A stretch of 64,000 bases of DNA from Microbacterium pullorum (lineage in GTDB: Bacteria; Actinomycetota; Actinomycetes; Actinomycetales; Microbacteriaceae). A model generated the notes under the pieces. The model was not told where the DNA came from, made no database searches, and saw nothing but the letters and a program-made list of their open reading frames with translations. Within the stretch, counting starts at the first letter, position 1; each line of letters begins with the position of its first letter. Below are positions 9,321 through 18,087 of the stretch, one piece after another. The stretch lies in NCBI RefSeq assembly GCF_014836535.1, contig NZ_JACSQP010000008.1, positions 51,844 to 115,843 on the forward strand, written 5' to 3'. Both the position numbers and the translations under genes were made by a program.

Positions 9321-10004
9321 ATGCCGGTGCGATCTCCTTTCTCCTGTGTGCTGTGGGACGTCGATGGCACGATCGTCGACGCGTCCGAGGGCATCCTCCG
9401 GCGACTGGCGGTCACCCTCGAGCACTTCGGACACCCCGCGCCGACCCACGCCGAGCTCGTGCACTGGATCGGCCCGCCCATGTTCGAGTCGTTCCAGACG
9501 AACGTCGGCATGACGCCGGAACAGTCCACCGAGGCGGTCACCTTCTACCGCGTACTCGGCAAGGCCGACGGCTACACCACCGGCGCCCGGCTCTATCCCG
9601 GCATCGCGGATCTCATCGCCGACCTGGCCGCGGCCGGTGTGCCCCAGGCGACCGCGAGCTCGAAGCCCGAGGTCCAGGTGCGCACGCTCGTCGACCACTT
9701 CGGTCTCGCGCCCTCCTTCACCGCCGTCACCGGCGCCACGCCCGACGAGCGCACCCTCGCGACGAAGGCCGACATCATCGGCGAGGCGCTGCGGCGCCTC
9801 GACGCGGCCGGCGTCGACACCAGTCGCCCCGTGCTCATCGGCGACCGCCACCACGACATCGACGGCGCCGCCGTGCACGACGTCCCGGTGGTGTTCGTGC
9901 GCTGGGGCTTCAGCTGGCCGCACGAATCCGAGGGCGCCTCCGCGGTCGTCGACACCGTCGACGAGCTGCGGGCTCTCCTGCTCGTATCGGAGGAGACCGG
10001 GTGA
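9321..10004 (+). CDS. HAD-family phosphatase (phosphoglycolate phosphatase-like)
   Basis: This 227-residue protein belongs to the HAD hydrolases. Motif I is DVDGT at residues 13-17 (nucleophile D13, acid D15), a helical cap follows, and motif IV is IGDRHHDIDGA near residue 173. The layout resembles Gph/PpaX phosphatases, which remove phosphate from small metabolites; the true substrate is unknown. A TAGGGT box (9309-9314) lies 6 bases before the ATG, suggesting a leaderless mRNA. The stop codon overlaps the GTG of the next gene. Confidence 0.85.
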   Translation: MPVRSPFSCVLWDVDGTIVDASEGILRRLAVTLEHFGHPAPTHAELVHWIGPPMFESFQTNVGMTPEQSTEAVTFYRVLGKADGYTTGARLYPGIADLIADLAAAGVPQATASSKPEVQVRTLVDHFGLAPSFTAVTGATPDERTLATKADIIGEALRRLDAAGVDTSRPVLIGDRHHDIDGAAVHDVPVVFVRWGFSWPHESEGASAVVDTVDELRALLLVSEETG

Positions 10005-11251
10005 ACGTCGGCCTCGACGCGGTCCTGGCCTGGGTGATCCCGGCCGTGATCGTGTTCGGGGTGGCGGCGATCGCATCGATCGGCGCCGTATGGGCGATGC
10101 GCCGCGCCGCCCGCTCGCCGCGCGCGCGCGCCGCCGCCGAGGCCGACCGCACGCGCGCCGGCACAGCCCTCGTGCGCCTGGACGACGCCGTGACCGAGCT
10201 CGACCTCGAGGTCGGTCTGTCCGGCGCGCTCTACGACGGTGACGCGCCCTCGACGCTGCGGCGGGCCCGCATCACGGCCCAGCACGTGCGCGACGAGGCC
10301 TTCGAGGCGTTCCGCGACCTCGACGCTCTGCCGCCCCGCGAGGTGCGCCGGGTGAGCGCCCGCATCCGCTCCCGCGCCGAAGAGGCGCTGGCCGTCATCG
10401 CCCGTGCGCGCGCCGAGCATGCCGAGTGGATGCGCGTGCACAGCTCCGCAGCCGCGCAGGTCGATGCCGCAGCCCTCCGCCTCGAACGGCTCCGCATCGA
10501 GATCGGCGATCCCGGTGCCCTCGTCGCCGACCTGTCCGACCGATTCGACGAGACCGAGTGGCGGCAGGCCGGCAGCGCCGCCCATGCGGCATCCGATGCT
10601 CTCGCGAAGGCACAGGTGCACCTCGACGCGGCGCGCGCTCTCGCCGCCGACCCCACCCGCAGCGCCCTGCCCGAACTCGCCGCCGCACAGCGCGAGCTGC
10701 AGCGGGCGCAGTCGGGGGCCCGGGCCCTCGACGAGGCGCACCGGCTCGTGACCGATGCCGCGATCGCGGTGCCGCAGGAGCTCGCCACGGCCCGCGCCGC
10801 GCTCGCGCAGGCCATGAGGGTGGGCGAAGAGCTCGACGCCGACAGCGCGGAACGGCTCGGCACCGAGCTGCGTGCGATCACCGCGGCGCTCGACGCGCTC
10901 GAGCCGGATGCCGCCCGGCGCCCGACCACGACCGTCGGCGATATCGCGCGCGTGCGCTCCCGCCTCGATCTCGCCCTCGGCGACGCGCGCACCTCGCAGC
11001 AGCGCCTGCGCGGGGCGCGCACGGCACTGCCGGGCACGCTCGCCGCGGCGCGTGGCGCCGTCGCCCGCGCCGAGAGCGTCGCAGCGGGCGCCGGGGCCGA
11101 CGCCCGGGTGCGGCTCGATTCCGCGCAGCGGGAACTCGCCGCGGCACGTCAGGCCCAGGATCCGGTGGAGGCACTGGATGCCGCGCGGCGCGCGATGCGT
11201 CACGCCGAAGACGCCGTCGCCCTCGCGGATTACGCCCGCCTGCACCCCTGA
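10001..11251 (+). CDS. Uncharacterised membrane-anchored coiled-coil protein
   Basis: No specific family is recognised. The 416-residue product has one N-terminal membrane helix (about residues 8-30), a short basic stretch, and then about 370 residues rich in A, R, E, L and D with repeated heptad-like patterns that predict long coiled coils. There is no visible catalytic motif. The GTG start lies behind GGAGGAG and overlaps the phosphatase stop codon, so the two are co-translated. It could be a scaffold or cell-envelope factor, but nothing here proves a role. Confidence 0.75.
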   Translation: MNVGLDAVLAWVIPAVIVFGVAAIASIGAVWAMRRAARSPRARAAAEADRTRAGTALVRLDDAVTELDLEVGLSGALYDGDAPSTLRRARITAQHVRDEAFEAFRDLDALPPREVRRVSARIRSRAEEALAVIARARAEHAEWMRVHSSAAAQVDAAALRLERLRIEIGDPGALVADLSDRFDETEWRQAGSAAHAASDALAKAQVHLDAARALAADPTRSALPELAAAQRELQRAQSGARALDEAHRLVTDAAIAVPQELATARAALAQAMRVGEELDADSAERLGTELRAITAALDALEPDAARRPTTTVGDIARVRSRLDLALGDARTSQQRLRGARTALPGTLAAARGAVARAESVAAGAGADARVRLDSAQRELAAARQAQDPVEALDAARRAMRHAEDAVALADYARLHP

Positions 11252-11319
11252 CGCCCGAGGGGGCTGTGCTCCGTCGGAGCGCGGCCCGCGGCATCCGCCG
11301 CGGATCCCGCACGCCTCAA

Positions 11320-11359
11320 CGCAGCACGCGTCCGGGCGTCCCCCGGACGCGTCGCTGCG
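11320..11359. terminator. Hairpin between converging genes
   Basis: ACGCGTCCGGG and CCCGGACGCGT form an 11-bp stem with a 5-base loop, and CGCAGC/GCTGCG extends it outward. It lies between the ends of two converging genes and probably stops transcription from both sides, although no strong T-tract is present. Confidence 0.6.
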
Positions 11360-11376
11360 TCCGAACGCCGGAGCGC

Positions 11377-11583
11377 TCAGATGGGGCGGATGTTCTCCGC
11401 CTGCAGGCCCTTGGGGCCCTGAGCGACCTCGAACTCGACGCGCTGGTTCTCTTCCAGCGAGCGGTAGCCACCGGCCTGGATGGCGCTGTAGTGAGCGAAG
11501 ACGTCTGCGCCGCCCTCGTCAGGGGCGATGAAGCCGAAGCCCTTCTCGGAGTTGAACCACTTGACGGTGCCCTGCGTAGCCAT
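11377..11583 (-). CDS. cspA: Cold-shock protein CspA family
   Basis: This 68-residue protein is a full-length cold-shock domain. It shows the RNA-binding motifs KGFGFI (residues 14-19) and DVFAHY (27-32). Such proteins bind single-stranded RNA and melt secondary structure in mRNA. The gene is monocistronic. About 160 bases between its start and the next gene are free for a promoter and 5' leader, and such leaders often regulate cspA, but no specific structure was confirmed. Confidence 0.95.
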   Translation of the reverse strand: MATQGTVKWFNSEKGFGFIAPDEGGADVFAHYSAIQAGGYRSLEENQRVEFEVAQGPKGLQAENIRPI

Positions 11584-11749
11584 GAATTGCCTTCGTGCTG
11601 AGGATGCCGGAGCGGCCGCCCCGACGGTTCATACCGTAGCCAAAGTGCGTGCGCGCGTCAGCAACGATTTCTGATGGTGACGAAAATGTTGCATCGGTGT
11701 CGGCGGAGCCCCCGATGAGAGTCGCAGGTGGCGCGAGTAGCGTGTGCGG

Positions 11750-12241
11750 ATGGGACATGTGGAGCTGCGACCCCTCGACGATGACGACCTGGATGCCGTG
11801 TTCGAGATGATGCGCGACCGGGATGCCGTGGCGAAGGAGGCGTTCACCGCCGACGACCCCGACGACCGCGCCGCGTTCGATACCTGGATCGCCCGCGAGC
11901 GCGCGGCCGACGACGTCACCCTTCACGTCGTGACCGAAGACGGCGGCTTCGCCGGCACGGCGGCCGCGTTCACGGTGGGCGAAGACCGCGAGGTGAGCTT
12001 CTGGATCGCCCGCCATGCGTGGGGTCGGGGAGTGGCGACCGAGGCGCTGCGCCTCTTGGTGTCGCGCGAACCGATCCGACCGCTGTTCGCGCGGGTGGCG
12101 GCCCACAACAACGCCGCCATCGCGGTGCTGCAGCGCAACGGCTTCGCCGAGATCGCCCGCGACAGCGCCTACGCCCCCGGCGTCGACCGCGAGGTGGAGG
12201 AACTGATCTACGCCCTCGCCCCCGTCCTCGACGGCGTCTGA
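11750..12241 (+). CDS. GNAT-family N-acetyltransferase
   Basis: This 163-residue protein resembles RimJ/RimL-type GNAT enzymes, which transfer an acetyl group from acetyl-CoA to an amine. It starts with VELRPLDDDDLDAVF. The acetyl-CoA-binding loop is seen in ARHAWGRGVATEALRLLV, and the late NNAAIAVLQRNGF motif is typical. An upstream in-frame GTG exists at 11744, but the -10 box TAGCGT (11738-11743) ends 6 bases before the ATG at 11750, so the latter is preferred. The substrate is unknown. Confidence 0.85.
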   Translation: MGHVELRPLDDDDLDAVFEMMRDRDAVAKEAFTADDPDDRAAFDTWIARERAADDVTLHVVTEDGGFAGTAAAFTVGEDREVSFWIARHAWGRGVATEALRLLVSREPIRPLFARVAAHNNAAIAVLQRNGFAEIARDSAYAPGVDREVEELIYALAPVLDGV

Positions 12242-12283
12242 CCCGCGCCTCGCCGCCCGCCGCCGCCGGCGGCATCCGATCGC

Positions 12284-12350
12284 TGAGACGACAGTTGGTG
12301 GCCGAGACAGTGGGAAACGACCGTTGTCTCGGCCGCCAGTTGTCGTCTCA
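12284..12350. repeat. 67-bp palindromic repeat, copy 2
   Basis: Outer arms TGAGACGACA (12284-12293) and TGTCGTCTCA (12341-12350) match those of copy 1 exactly. Inner arms carry CGAGACA/TGTCTCG. The 13 bases to its left (GGCATCCGATCGC) recur inverted beside copy 4. It begins 42 bases after the acetyltransferase gene. Confidence 0.85.
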
Positions 12351-12388
12351 CGGTGCGGGAGGGAGGGAACCGCGGCCGGGAACGACGA

Positions 12389-12411
12389 AGGGCCCCCGGA
12401 TCGGGGGCCCT
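12389..12411 (-). terminator. Terminator of tRNA-Leu
   Basis: AGGGCCCCCG and CGGGGGCCCT form a perfect 10-bp stem with a 3-base loop just downstream of tRNA-Leu. The position between converging genes suggests it may work in both directions. Confidence 0.7.
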
Positions 12412-12421
12412 CGTCTTGCTG

Positions 12422-12505
12422 TGCGCGAGGGGGGACTTGAACCCCCACGCCCTTGCGGGCACTGGCACCTGAAGCCAGCGCGTCTACCTATTCCGCCACT
12501 CGCGC
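12422..12505 (-). tRNA. tRNA-Leu (CAG anticodon)
   Basis: Read on the minus strand, the acceptor arms are GCGCGAG and CTCGCGC followed by A. The anticodon stem-loop CTGGCTTCAGGTGCCAG gives anticodon CAG, a long class II variable arm (GCCCGCAAGGGC) follows, and the T arm contains GGGGGTTCAAGTCCCCC. The CCA end is not encoded. Confidence 0.95.
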
Positions 12506-12696
12506 GAGCCGCGGTATGCGCGGACTCAACTTCCCGACAATATCACGTTTCGCACCCCGGATGCCGCGCCCGCCACCGACCCGAATCCGGGCCGCGTGAC
12601 GCCCCGACACCCCCGGACAACGGCCGCCGGCACCCTGCAACCCTTGATTTCCTGCGGATCCCCGCCCGGGGAACGCGATCTCCCAGTCGTTCCAAC

Positions 12697-12702
12697 TAGC
12701 AT
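12697..12702 (+). promoter_or_regulatory. Candidate -10 box of the fhaA-pknB operon
   Basis: TAGCAT fits the TANNNT consensus and lies 32 bases before the fhaA start codon, leaving room for the GAGGAG ribosome-binding site. No clear -35 box is visible. Confidence 0.4.
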
Positions 12703-12734
12703 GTAGCGACCGGTCTGCCTGCCTGAGGAGACGT

Positions 12735-13472
12735 GTGGGACTACTAGACAGCTTCGAGAAGGGGCTCGAGCGCGCCGTGAACGGTGCGTTCGCCAAGACC
12801 TTCCGCAGCGGCGTCCAGCCCGTCGAGATCGCTTCGGCGCTGCGCGCCGAGCTCGACACCAAAGCCGCCGTGGTCAGCCGCGACCGCATTCTGGCGCCCA
12901 ACAACTTCACCGTGCGCCTGGCATCCAGTGATGAGGAGCGCATGCGCGACCTCGGCTCCACGCTCGGCGAAGAGCTGCGCACCCTCGTCACGACGCATGC
13001 CCGCGCGCAGGGCTACAGCTTCGCCGGCCCGGTGACCATCACCATCCAGCGCGACGATGACCTCACCACCGGCACCCTGCGCGTCGACTCGCAGAGCGCG
13101 CAGGGCGATGTCGCCTGGCGCGGCGTCGTCGACATCAGCGGTGCCCGCCATGCCCTCGGGAAGGGACGCACCGTGATCGGCCGCGGCAGCGATGCCGACA
13201 TCACGATCGCGGATGCCGGAACGAGCCGCCGCCACGTCGAGATCCTGTGGGACGGTGAGCGTGCCATGGTGCGCGACCTCGGCTCGACGAACGGCACGAA
13301 GCTCGACGGGCAGCGGGTGACCGAGGCGCCGCTGCCGCCGGACTCGACCGTCACGATCGGCCGCACCGACATCGTCTTCCGGGTCGTCCCGCAGGCCCAG
13401 CCGCAGCGACCGTCGCGCGCCGCCGCCGACGCCACGCGCGCCTTCGACGCACGAGGGGGAACCGGTGAGTGA
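12735..13472 (+). CDS. fhaA: FHA-domain protein FhaA
   Basis: This 245-residue protein has an N-terminal DUF3662-type region (GLLDSFEKGLERAVNGAFAKTFRSG, about residues 1-120) and a C-terminal FHA domain from about residue 140, with the phosphothreonine-binding signatures IGRGSDADI, SRRHVEI and LGSTNGTKLDG. In mycobacteria FhaA is bound by PknB and affects peptidoglycan synthesis; it is known to interact with the phosphorylated pseudokinase domain of MurJ (MviN), encoded here at 47.5-49.1 kb, though no kinase-like domain is seen in that MurJ. GTG start after GAGGAG. It is first in a seven-gene operon and overlaps fhaB. Confidence 0.93.
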   Translation: MGLLDSFEKGLERAVNGAFAKTFRSGVQPVEIASALRAELDTKAAVVSRDRILAPNNFTVRLASSDEERMRDLGSTLGEELRTLVTTHARAQGYSFAGPVTITIQRDDDLTTGTLRVDSQSAQGDVAWRGVVDISGARHALGKGRTVIGRGSDADITIADAGTSRRHVEILWDGERAMVRDLGSTNGTKLDGQRVTEAPLPPDSTVTIGRTDIVFRVVPQAQPQRPSRAAADATRAFDARGGTGE

Positions 13473-13998
13473 GCTGACACTCCTGCTGCTGCGCATCGGG
13501 TTCCTCGTGCTGTTGTGGTTCTTCGTCTTCGCCGTCATCTATTCGCTGCGTGCCGACCTGTTCGGTGTGAAGGTGCGAAAGCTCCCCGAACCCGCCGCCG
13601 CCGGCACCGCGCCCGCCGCCCCTGTCGCCGGTCCGAGCGACCTGACCGCCCCGGTCACCAAGCGCCCCGCCGCCGCGCCCGTGGCGGGCGGGCCGGCCAC
13701 GACCGGCACCGTCTCGCGCATCGTCATCACCAGCGGCCCGAAGACGGGTCTCGAACTGCCACTGGGCAACGAACCGCTCACGATCGGGCGATCGAGCGAA
13801 TCGGGCCTGGTCATCCGCGACGACTACACCTCCAGCCACCACGCCCGCCTGGTGCTGTGGGGCGACCAGTGGATGATCCAGGACTTGGATTCCACCAACG
13901 GCACCTGGCACGACGGCAAGCGCGTCGCCGCCCCCGTTGCGATCAAGGTCGGCGCGCCCATCAAGGTCGGCGCGACGACTTTCGAGCTGCGGAAGTAG
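13465..13998 (+). CDS. fhaB: FHA-domain membrane protein FhaB (FipA)
   Basis: This 177-residue protein begins with a membrane helix (LLLLRIGFLVLLWFFVFAVIYSL), followed by a proline/alanine linker and a C-terminal FHA domain from about residue 85 with IGRSSESGLVI, SSHHARL and STNGTWHDG. Its mycobacterial counterpart FipA/FhaB takes part in cell division and is recognised by the PknA/PknB kinases. It overlaps fhaA by 8 bases and is followed 14 bases later by the phosphatase gene. Confidence 0.92.
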   Translation: MSELTLLLLRIGFLVLLWFFVFAVIYSLRADLFGVKVRKLPEPAAAGTAPAAPVAGPSDLTAPVTKRPAAAPVAGGPATTGTVSRIVITSGPKTGLELPLGNEPLTIGRSSESGLVIRDDYTSSHHARLVLWGDQWMIQDLDSTNGTWHDGKRVAAPVAIKVGAPIKVGATTFELRK

Positions 13999-14012
13999 CG
14001 GAACGTCGGCAC

Positions 14013-15251
14013 ATGGTCTTCCAGGGCTCGAGCGTGGCGATCTCGCACACCGGCAAGGTGCGCTCCAACAACCAGGACTCCGCGTACGCCGGATCGAACC
14101 TCTTCGCCGTCGCCGACGGCATGGGCGGCCACGCCGGCGGCGATGTCGCCTCCAGCATCGCCATCAACCGCCTCGCGGTGCTCGACCATGTGTATGAGAC
14201 ACCGTCGGATGCCGAACGGGCACTGCGCGACGCCATCGCCGACACCGCGGCGCGCCTGATCGAGACGGTCAAGACCCAGCCCGAGCTCGCGGGCCTGGGC
14301 ACCACGGTGAGCGCGCTGGTCATGGTCGACGACTACGCCGTGCTCGCCCACATCGGCGATTCGCGGGTGTATCTGTACCGCGACGACACGCTCACCCAGA
14401 TCACCACCGACCACACCTTCGTGCAGCGACTCGTCGACTCGGGGCGCATCACCCCCGAAGAGGCCCGGTATCACCCGCGCCGCTCGGTGCTCATGCGCGT
14501 GCTCGGCGACACCGACGCCGATCCCGAGCTCGACACGTTCATCATGCCGACGCAGCCCGGCGACCGGTGGCTGCTGTGCTCAGACGGCCTCTCGGGCGTC
14601 GTGGACGACTCGCACGCCGCCAAGGCCCTCGGTCAGGGGCTCCCCCCGGGGAGAACGGCTGACATCCTGCTGCGCCAGGCGCTCGACGGCGGCGCCCCCG
14701 ACAACGTCACGATCGTGCTCGTCGATGTGGGCGGTCAGCACCCGGTGTTCACCGGCACGCCCACGATCGTCGGCTCGGCGTCGACTCCGACCGGCGTCGA
14801 GATGCCCACGGCACGGCCCGCCCGCACCGGTTGGCTGCACACCGGCCGTCAGGCCGCCAACGAACCCACCCACTTCGAGCCCGCCCCCGAGTTCCTCGAG
14901 GAGCTCATCGAGGAAGACCGGCGCCGCGCCAAGAGCCGCCGCGTGTGCTGGGTCGTCTCGCTCGTCGTCGTGCTGGCTGCCCTCGGCATCGGGCTGTTCG
15001 CGGGCTACTCGTGGACGCAGACCCGCTACTTCGTGGGGGCCGACGAGGACACCGTGGTGGTCTATCGCGGCATCCAGCAGAACATCGGTCCCCTCACCCT
15101 GTCCACCCGGTGGGCGGACACCGGGATCGACCTCGACGACCTCCCCGGCTTCGTGCGCGACAGCGTCGAGCAGACCATCACCGCAGACTCCCTCGACCAT
15201 GCCCAACGCATCGTCAACCAGCTTCGTGACACCGCGGAGGACAGCCCATGA
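14013..15251 (+). CDS. pstP: PP2C-family Ser/Thr phosphatase PstP
   Basis: This 412-residue protein is the partner phosphatase of the kinases in this operon. Residues about 5-240 are a PPM/PP2C domain with the metal-binding motifs VRSNNQDS, ADGMGGHAGGD, HIGDSRVY and GAPDNVT. A cytoplasmic linker and one membrane helix near residue 310 (VVSLVVVLAALGIGLFAGY) precede a short extracellular tail. It removes phosphate from PknA/PknB substrates. The ATG at 14013 places the start just before the catalytic fold. Its stop overlaps the rodA start by four bases. Confidence 0.93.
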   Translation: MVFQGSSVAISHTGKVRSNNQDSAYAGSNLFAVADGMGGHAGGDVASSIAINRLAVLDHVYETPSDAERALRDAIADTAARLIETVKTQPELAGLGTTVSALVMVDDYAVLAHIGDSRVYLYRDDTLTQITTDHTFVQRLVDSGRITPEEARYHPRRSVLMRVLGDTDADPELDTFIMPTQPGDRWLLCSDGLSGVVDDSHAAKALGQGLPPGRTADILLRQALDGGAPDNVTIVLVDVGGQHPVFTGTPTIVGSASTPTGVEMPTARPARTGWLHTGRQAANEPTHFEPAPEFLEELIEEDRRRAKSRRVCWVVSLVVVLAALGIGLFAGYSWTQTRYFVGADEDTVVVYRGIQQNIGPLTLSTRWADTGIDLDDLPGFVRDSVEQTITADSLDHAQRIVNQLRDTAEDSP

Positions 15252-16633
15252 CCTCCCCCACCGAAACGCGGGCCGACACCACGGTCATCCGCGCGCTGAA
15301 GAAGCTGCGGGTGCCGCAGACGCAGCGCAACCGTGAGCTCTGGCTGCTGCTGTTCGCCTTCGTCATCAACGCCGCCGCCGTCGCCCTCGTGCAGCTGGGC
15401 GCCAACGGGGCCATCGACGCGACGTTCCTCATCTACTGCGGCGGGCTCACCGCACTGGTGCTGGCGCTGCACATCGTGCTGCGCCTGGTCGCCCGCGATG
15501 CCGACCCGTTCGTGGTGCCCATCGCGACCGTGCTCACCGGGCTCGGCATCGCGATGATCTACCGCATCGACCTCTACTGGGACGAGCACGGGTGGGCCGC
15601 CACCTCCACCCGGCAACTGGCGTGGGCGGCGATCGCGGTGGTGGGCGCCATCGCCGTGGTCGTGGCACTGCGCAACTACCGGGTGCTGTTCCGCTACACG
15701 TACCTGTTCGGTCTCGCCGGCATCCTGCTGATGCTGCTGCCGATCGTGCCGGGGCTGGGGGCCGACGCCAACGCCGACGTGTGGGTCGACCTCGGGATCT
15801 TCTCGTTCCAGCCGGGCGAGCTCGCCAAGATCGCCCTCGCGATCTTCTTCGCCGGCTACCTCGTGCGCACGCGTGAATCGCTCACCTCGGTCGGTTCCCG
15901 CTTCCTCGGGATCACCTGGCCGCGTGCCCGCGAACTGGGCCCGCTGCTGGTGATCTGGCTCGCGTCTCTCGGCATCATCGTGCTGCAGCGCGACCTCGGC
16001 ACGGGCCTGCTCATCTTCGGCATGTTCGTCGCGATGCTCTACGTCGCGACCGGCAAGACCAGCTGGGTGCTCATCGGTCTGCTGCTGGCGAGCGCCGGGG
16101 CGTTCCTGGCCTCCCGCGTGCTGCCCTACGTCGCCGGTCGGTTCGAGAACTGGCTGAATGCGTTCGACCCCGACCTGTACGAGGCCGGCGCCGGAACCTA
16201 TCAGCTGGCCAACGGCATCTTCGGTCTCGCCGAGGGCGGGCTCGTCGGCACCGGCCTCGGGCAGGGCCGCCCCTGGATGACCCCGCTGTCGCAGAGCGAC
16301 TACATCTTCCCGAGCCTCGGTGAGGAGATCGGGCTCATCGGCGTGTTCGCCATCCTGTGCCTGTACATGGTGTTCGTCAGCCGCGGCTTCCGCATCGGGC
16401 TCGCGGGCCAAGACGACTTCGGCAAGCTGCTGGCGACGGGCCTGTCGTTCACCCTCGCACTGCAGGTGTTCATCATGGTGGGCGGCGTGACCCGCCTCAT
16501 CCCGCTGACCGGGCTGACGACCCCGTTCCTCGCGGCGGGCGGTTCCTCGCTCATCGCCAACTGGATCATCGTCGCCCTGCTGCTGCGCATCTCGGATGCC
16601 GTGCGCAGCCGACCCCGGGTGGTGATCGGATGA
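15248..16633 (+). CDS. rodA: SEDS peptidoglycan polymerase RodA
   Basis: This 461-residue membrane protein of about 12 helices is a SEDS-family peptidoglycan glycosyltransferase. It shows LQRDLGTGLLIFGMF with the conserved aspartate region, and SLGEEIGLIG and LTTPFLAAGGSSL near the C-terminus. It polymerises lipid II into glycan strands together with the class B penicillin-binding protein encoded next. Overlaps of four bases with pstP upstream and pbpA downstream show coupling. The FtsW/RodA group is certain; RodA rather than FtsW follows from the pbpA-pknA-pknB context. Confidence 0.92.
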   Translation: MTSPTETRADTTVIRALKKLRVPQTQRNRELWLLLFAFVINAAAVALVQLGANGAIDATFLIYCGGLTALVLALHIVLRLVARDADPFVVPIATVLTGLGIAMIYRIDLYWDEHGWAATSTRQLAWAAIAVVGAIAVVVALRNYRVLFRYTYLFGLAGILLMLLPIVPGLGADANADVWVDLGIFSFQPGELAKIALAIFFAGYLVRTRESLTSVGSRFLGITWPRARELGPLLVIWLASLGIIVLQRDLGTGLLIFGMFVAMLYVATGKTSWVLIGLLLASAGAFLASRVLPYVAGRFENWLNAFDPDLYEAGAGTYQLANGIFGLAEGGLVGTGLGQGRPWMTPLSQSDYIFPSLGEEIGLIGVFAILCLYMVFVSRGFRIGLAGQDDFGKLLATGLSFTLALQVFIMVGGVTRLIPLTGLTTPFLAAGGSSLIANWIIVALLLRISDAVRSRPRVVIG

Positions 16634-18087
16634 CCAAGGAACTGCGCAGACTCAGCATCCTGGTGCTGGCGATGTTCTTGGCGCTGTTCGCCTCGACGAG
16701 CGTCATCCAGGTCGTGCAGGCCGACGCCCTGGGCGAGAACCCGCTCAACCGCCGCGCCCTGTACGACACGTTCGAGGTGCAGCGGGGAGCGATCATCGCC
16801 AGCGGCACCGCGATCGCCGCGTCCGTTCCCAGCGAAGACCTCTACAGCTGGCAGCGCGTGTACACCGACGCCGACATGTGGGCTCCGGTGACCGGCTGGA
16901 TCAACCCGGTGTTCGGCACGGCCACGGGCATCGAACGCGCGATGAACCAGGAACTCAGCGGCACCGCCGACTCGCAGTTCCTCTCGCGCATCGAGCAGAT
17001 CATCAGCGGCCAGCAGCCCCGGGGTGCGAACGTCGTGCTCTCCCTCGATGCCGCGGTGCAGCGTGCCGCCTATGACGCGCTCGGCGACCTGCAAGGCGCG
17101 GTCGTGGCGATCGAGCCCGCCACCGGCCGCATCCTCGCGATGGTCTCCAGCCCCGGCTACGACACGAACCCATTGGCCTCCCACGACGGTGAAGCCGCTC
17201 AGTCGGCCTACACGGCGCTCGAGGAAGACCCGCTGGCCCCGCTCGACAATCGTGCGATCGCGGGCCGGCTCAACCCGCCCGGCTCGACGTTCAAGCTCGT
17301 CGTGGCCTCGGCGGCGCTGGCGACCGGCGAGTGGACGGCACAGTCGACCCTCCCGAACCCGGCGACCTACACGCTGCCGCAGTCGTCGAGCATCGTGCGC
17401 AATGCGGGCGGCGGCACGTGCGGCGAGGGCGAGAACGTCACGATCGCCGACGCACTGCGCTTGAGCTGCAACATCCCGTTCGCGGAGCTCGCCGTGCAGC
17501 TGGGCGACGACGTCATCCGCGAAGAAGCGGAGAAGTACGGCTTCGACACGTCGTTCACGATGCCGCTCGTGTCCACCCCGTCGGAGTATCCGCGCGCACT
17601 CGACGACGCGCAGACCGCGCTGTCGGGATTCGGTCAGGGCGACGTACGGGCCACGCCCCTGCAGATGGCCATGGTCTCCGCCGGCATCGCCAACGAAGGG
17701 ATCGTGATGAACCCCCGGATGGTGGATTCCGTCATCGCCGCCGACCTCACCGAACAGCAGCGATTCGACGACACGGAGTTCGGTCGAGCCGTCTCGGCGG
17801 AGATCGCCGCGTCGATGACCACGATGATGGTCGCCAATGTCCAGTCCGGCGTCGCGAGCGGTGCAACAATAGACGGCGTAGACGTCGCCGGGAAGACCGG
17901 CACCGCGGAGAACGGGGTGGACGATCCCTACACGCTGTGGTTCACCGGATTCGCTCCGGCGGACGACCCTCGGGTCGCTGTCGCCGTTGTGGTCGAAAAT
18001 GGGGGCGGGCTGGGCCAGTCAGGCAGCAGCAACAGGATCGCGGCTCCGATCGCGGCAAAGGTCATGGAGGCGGTGCTGAGTAGATGA
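16630..18087 (+). CDS. pbpA: Class B penicillin-binding protein PbpA
   Basis: This 485-residue protein has an N-terminal membrane anchor (residues 9-30), a dimerisation region, and a C-terminal transpeptidase domain. The active-site motifs are all visible: S219-T-F-K222, S279-C-N281 and K422-T-G-T. It cross-links peptidoglycan on the outside of the membrane as partner of RodA and is known in mycobacteria to be needed for normal division and to be a PknB substrate. The start codon overlaps the rodA stop, and its end overlaps the pknA start. Confidence 0.94.
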   Translation: MTKELRRLSILVLAMFLALFASTSVIQVVQADALGENPLNRRALYDTFEVQRGAIIASGTAIAASVPSEDLYSWQRVYTDADMWAPVTGWINPVFGTATGIERAMNQELSGTADSQFLSRIEQIISGQQPRGANVVLSLDAAVQRAAYDALGDLQGAVVAIEPATGRILAMVSSPGYDTNPLASHDGEAAQSAYTALEEDPLAPLDNRAIAGRLNPPGSTFKLVVASAALATGEWTAQSTLPNPATYTLPQSSSIVRNAGGGTCGEGENVTIADALRLSCNIPFAELAVQLGDDVIREEAEKYGFDTSFTMPLVSTPSEYPRALDDAQTALSGFGQGDVRATPLQMAMVSAGIANEGIVMNPRMVDSVIAADLTEQQRFDDTEFGRAVSAEIAASMTTMMVANVQSGVASGATIDGVDVAGKTGTAENGVDDPYTLWFTGFAPADDPRVAVAVVVENGGGLGQSGSSNRIAAPIAAKVMEAVLSR

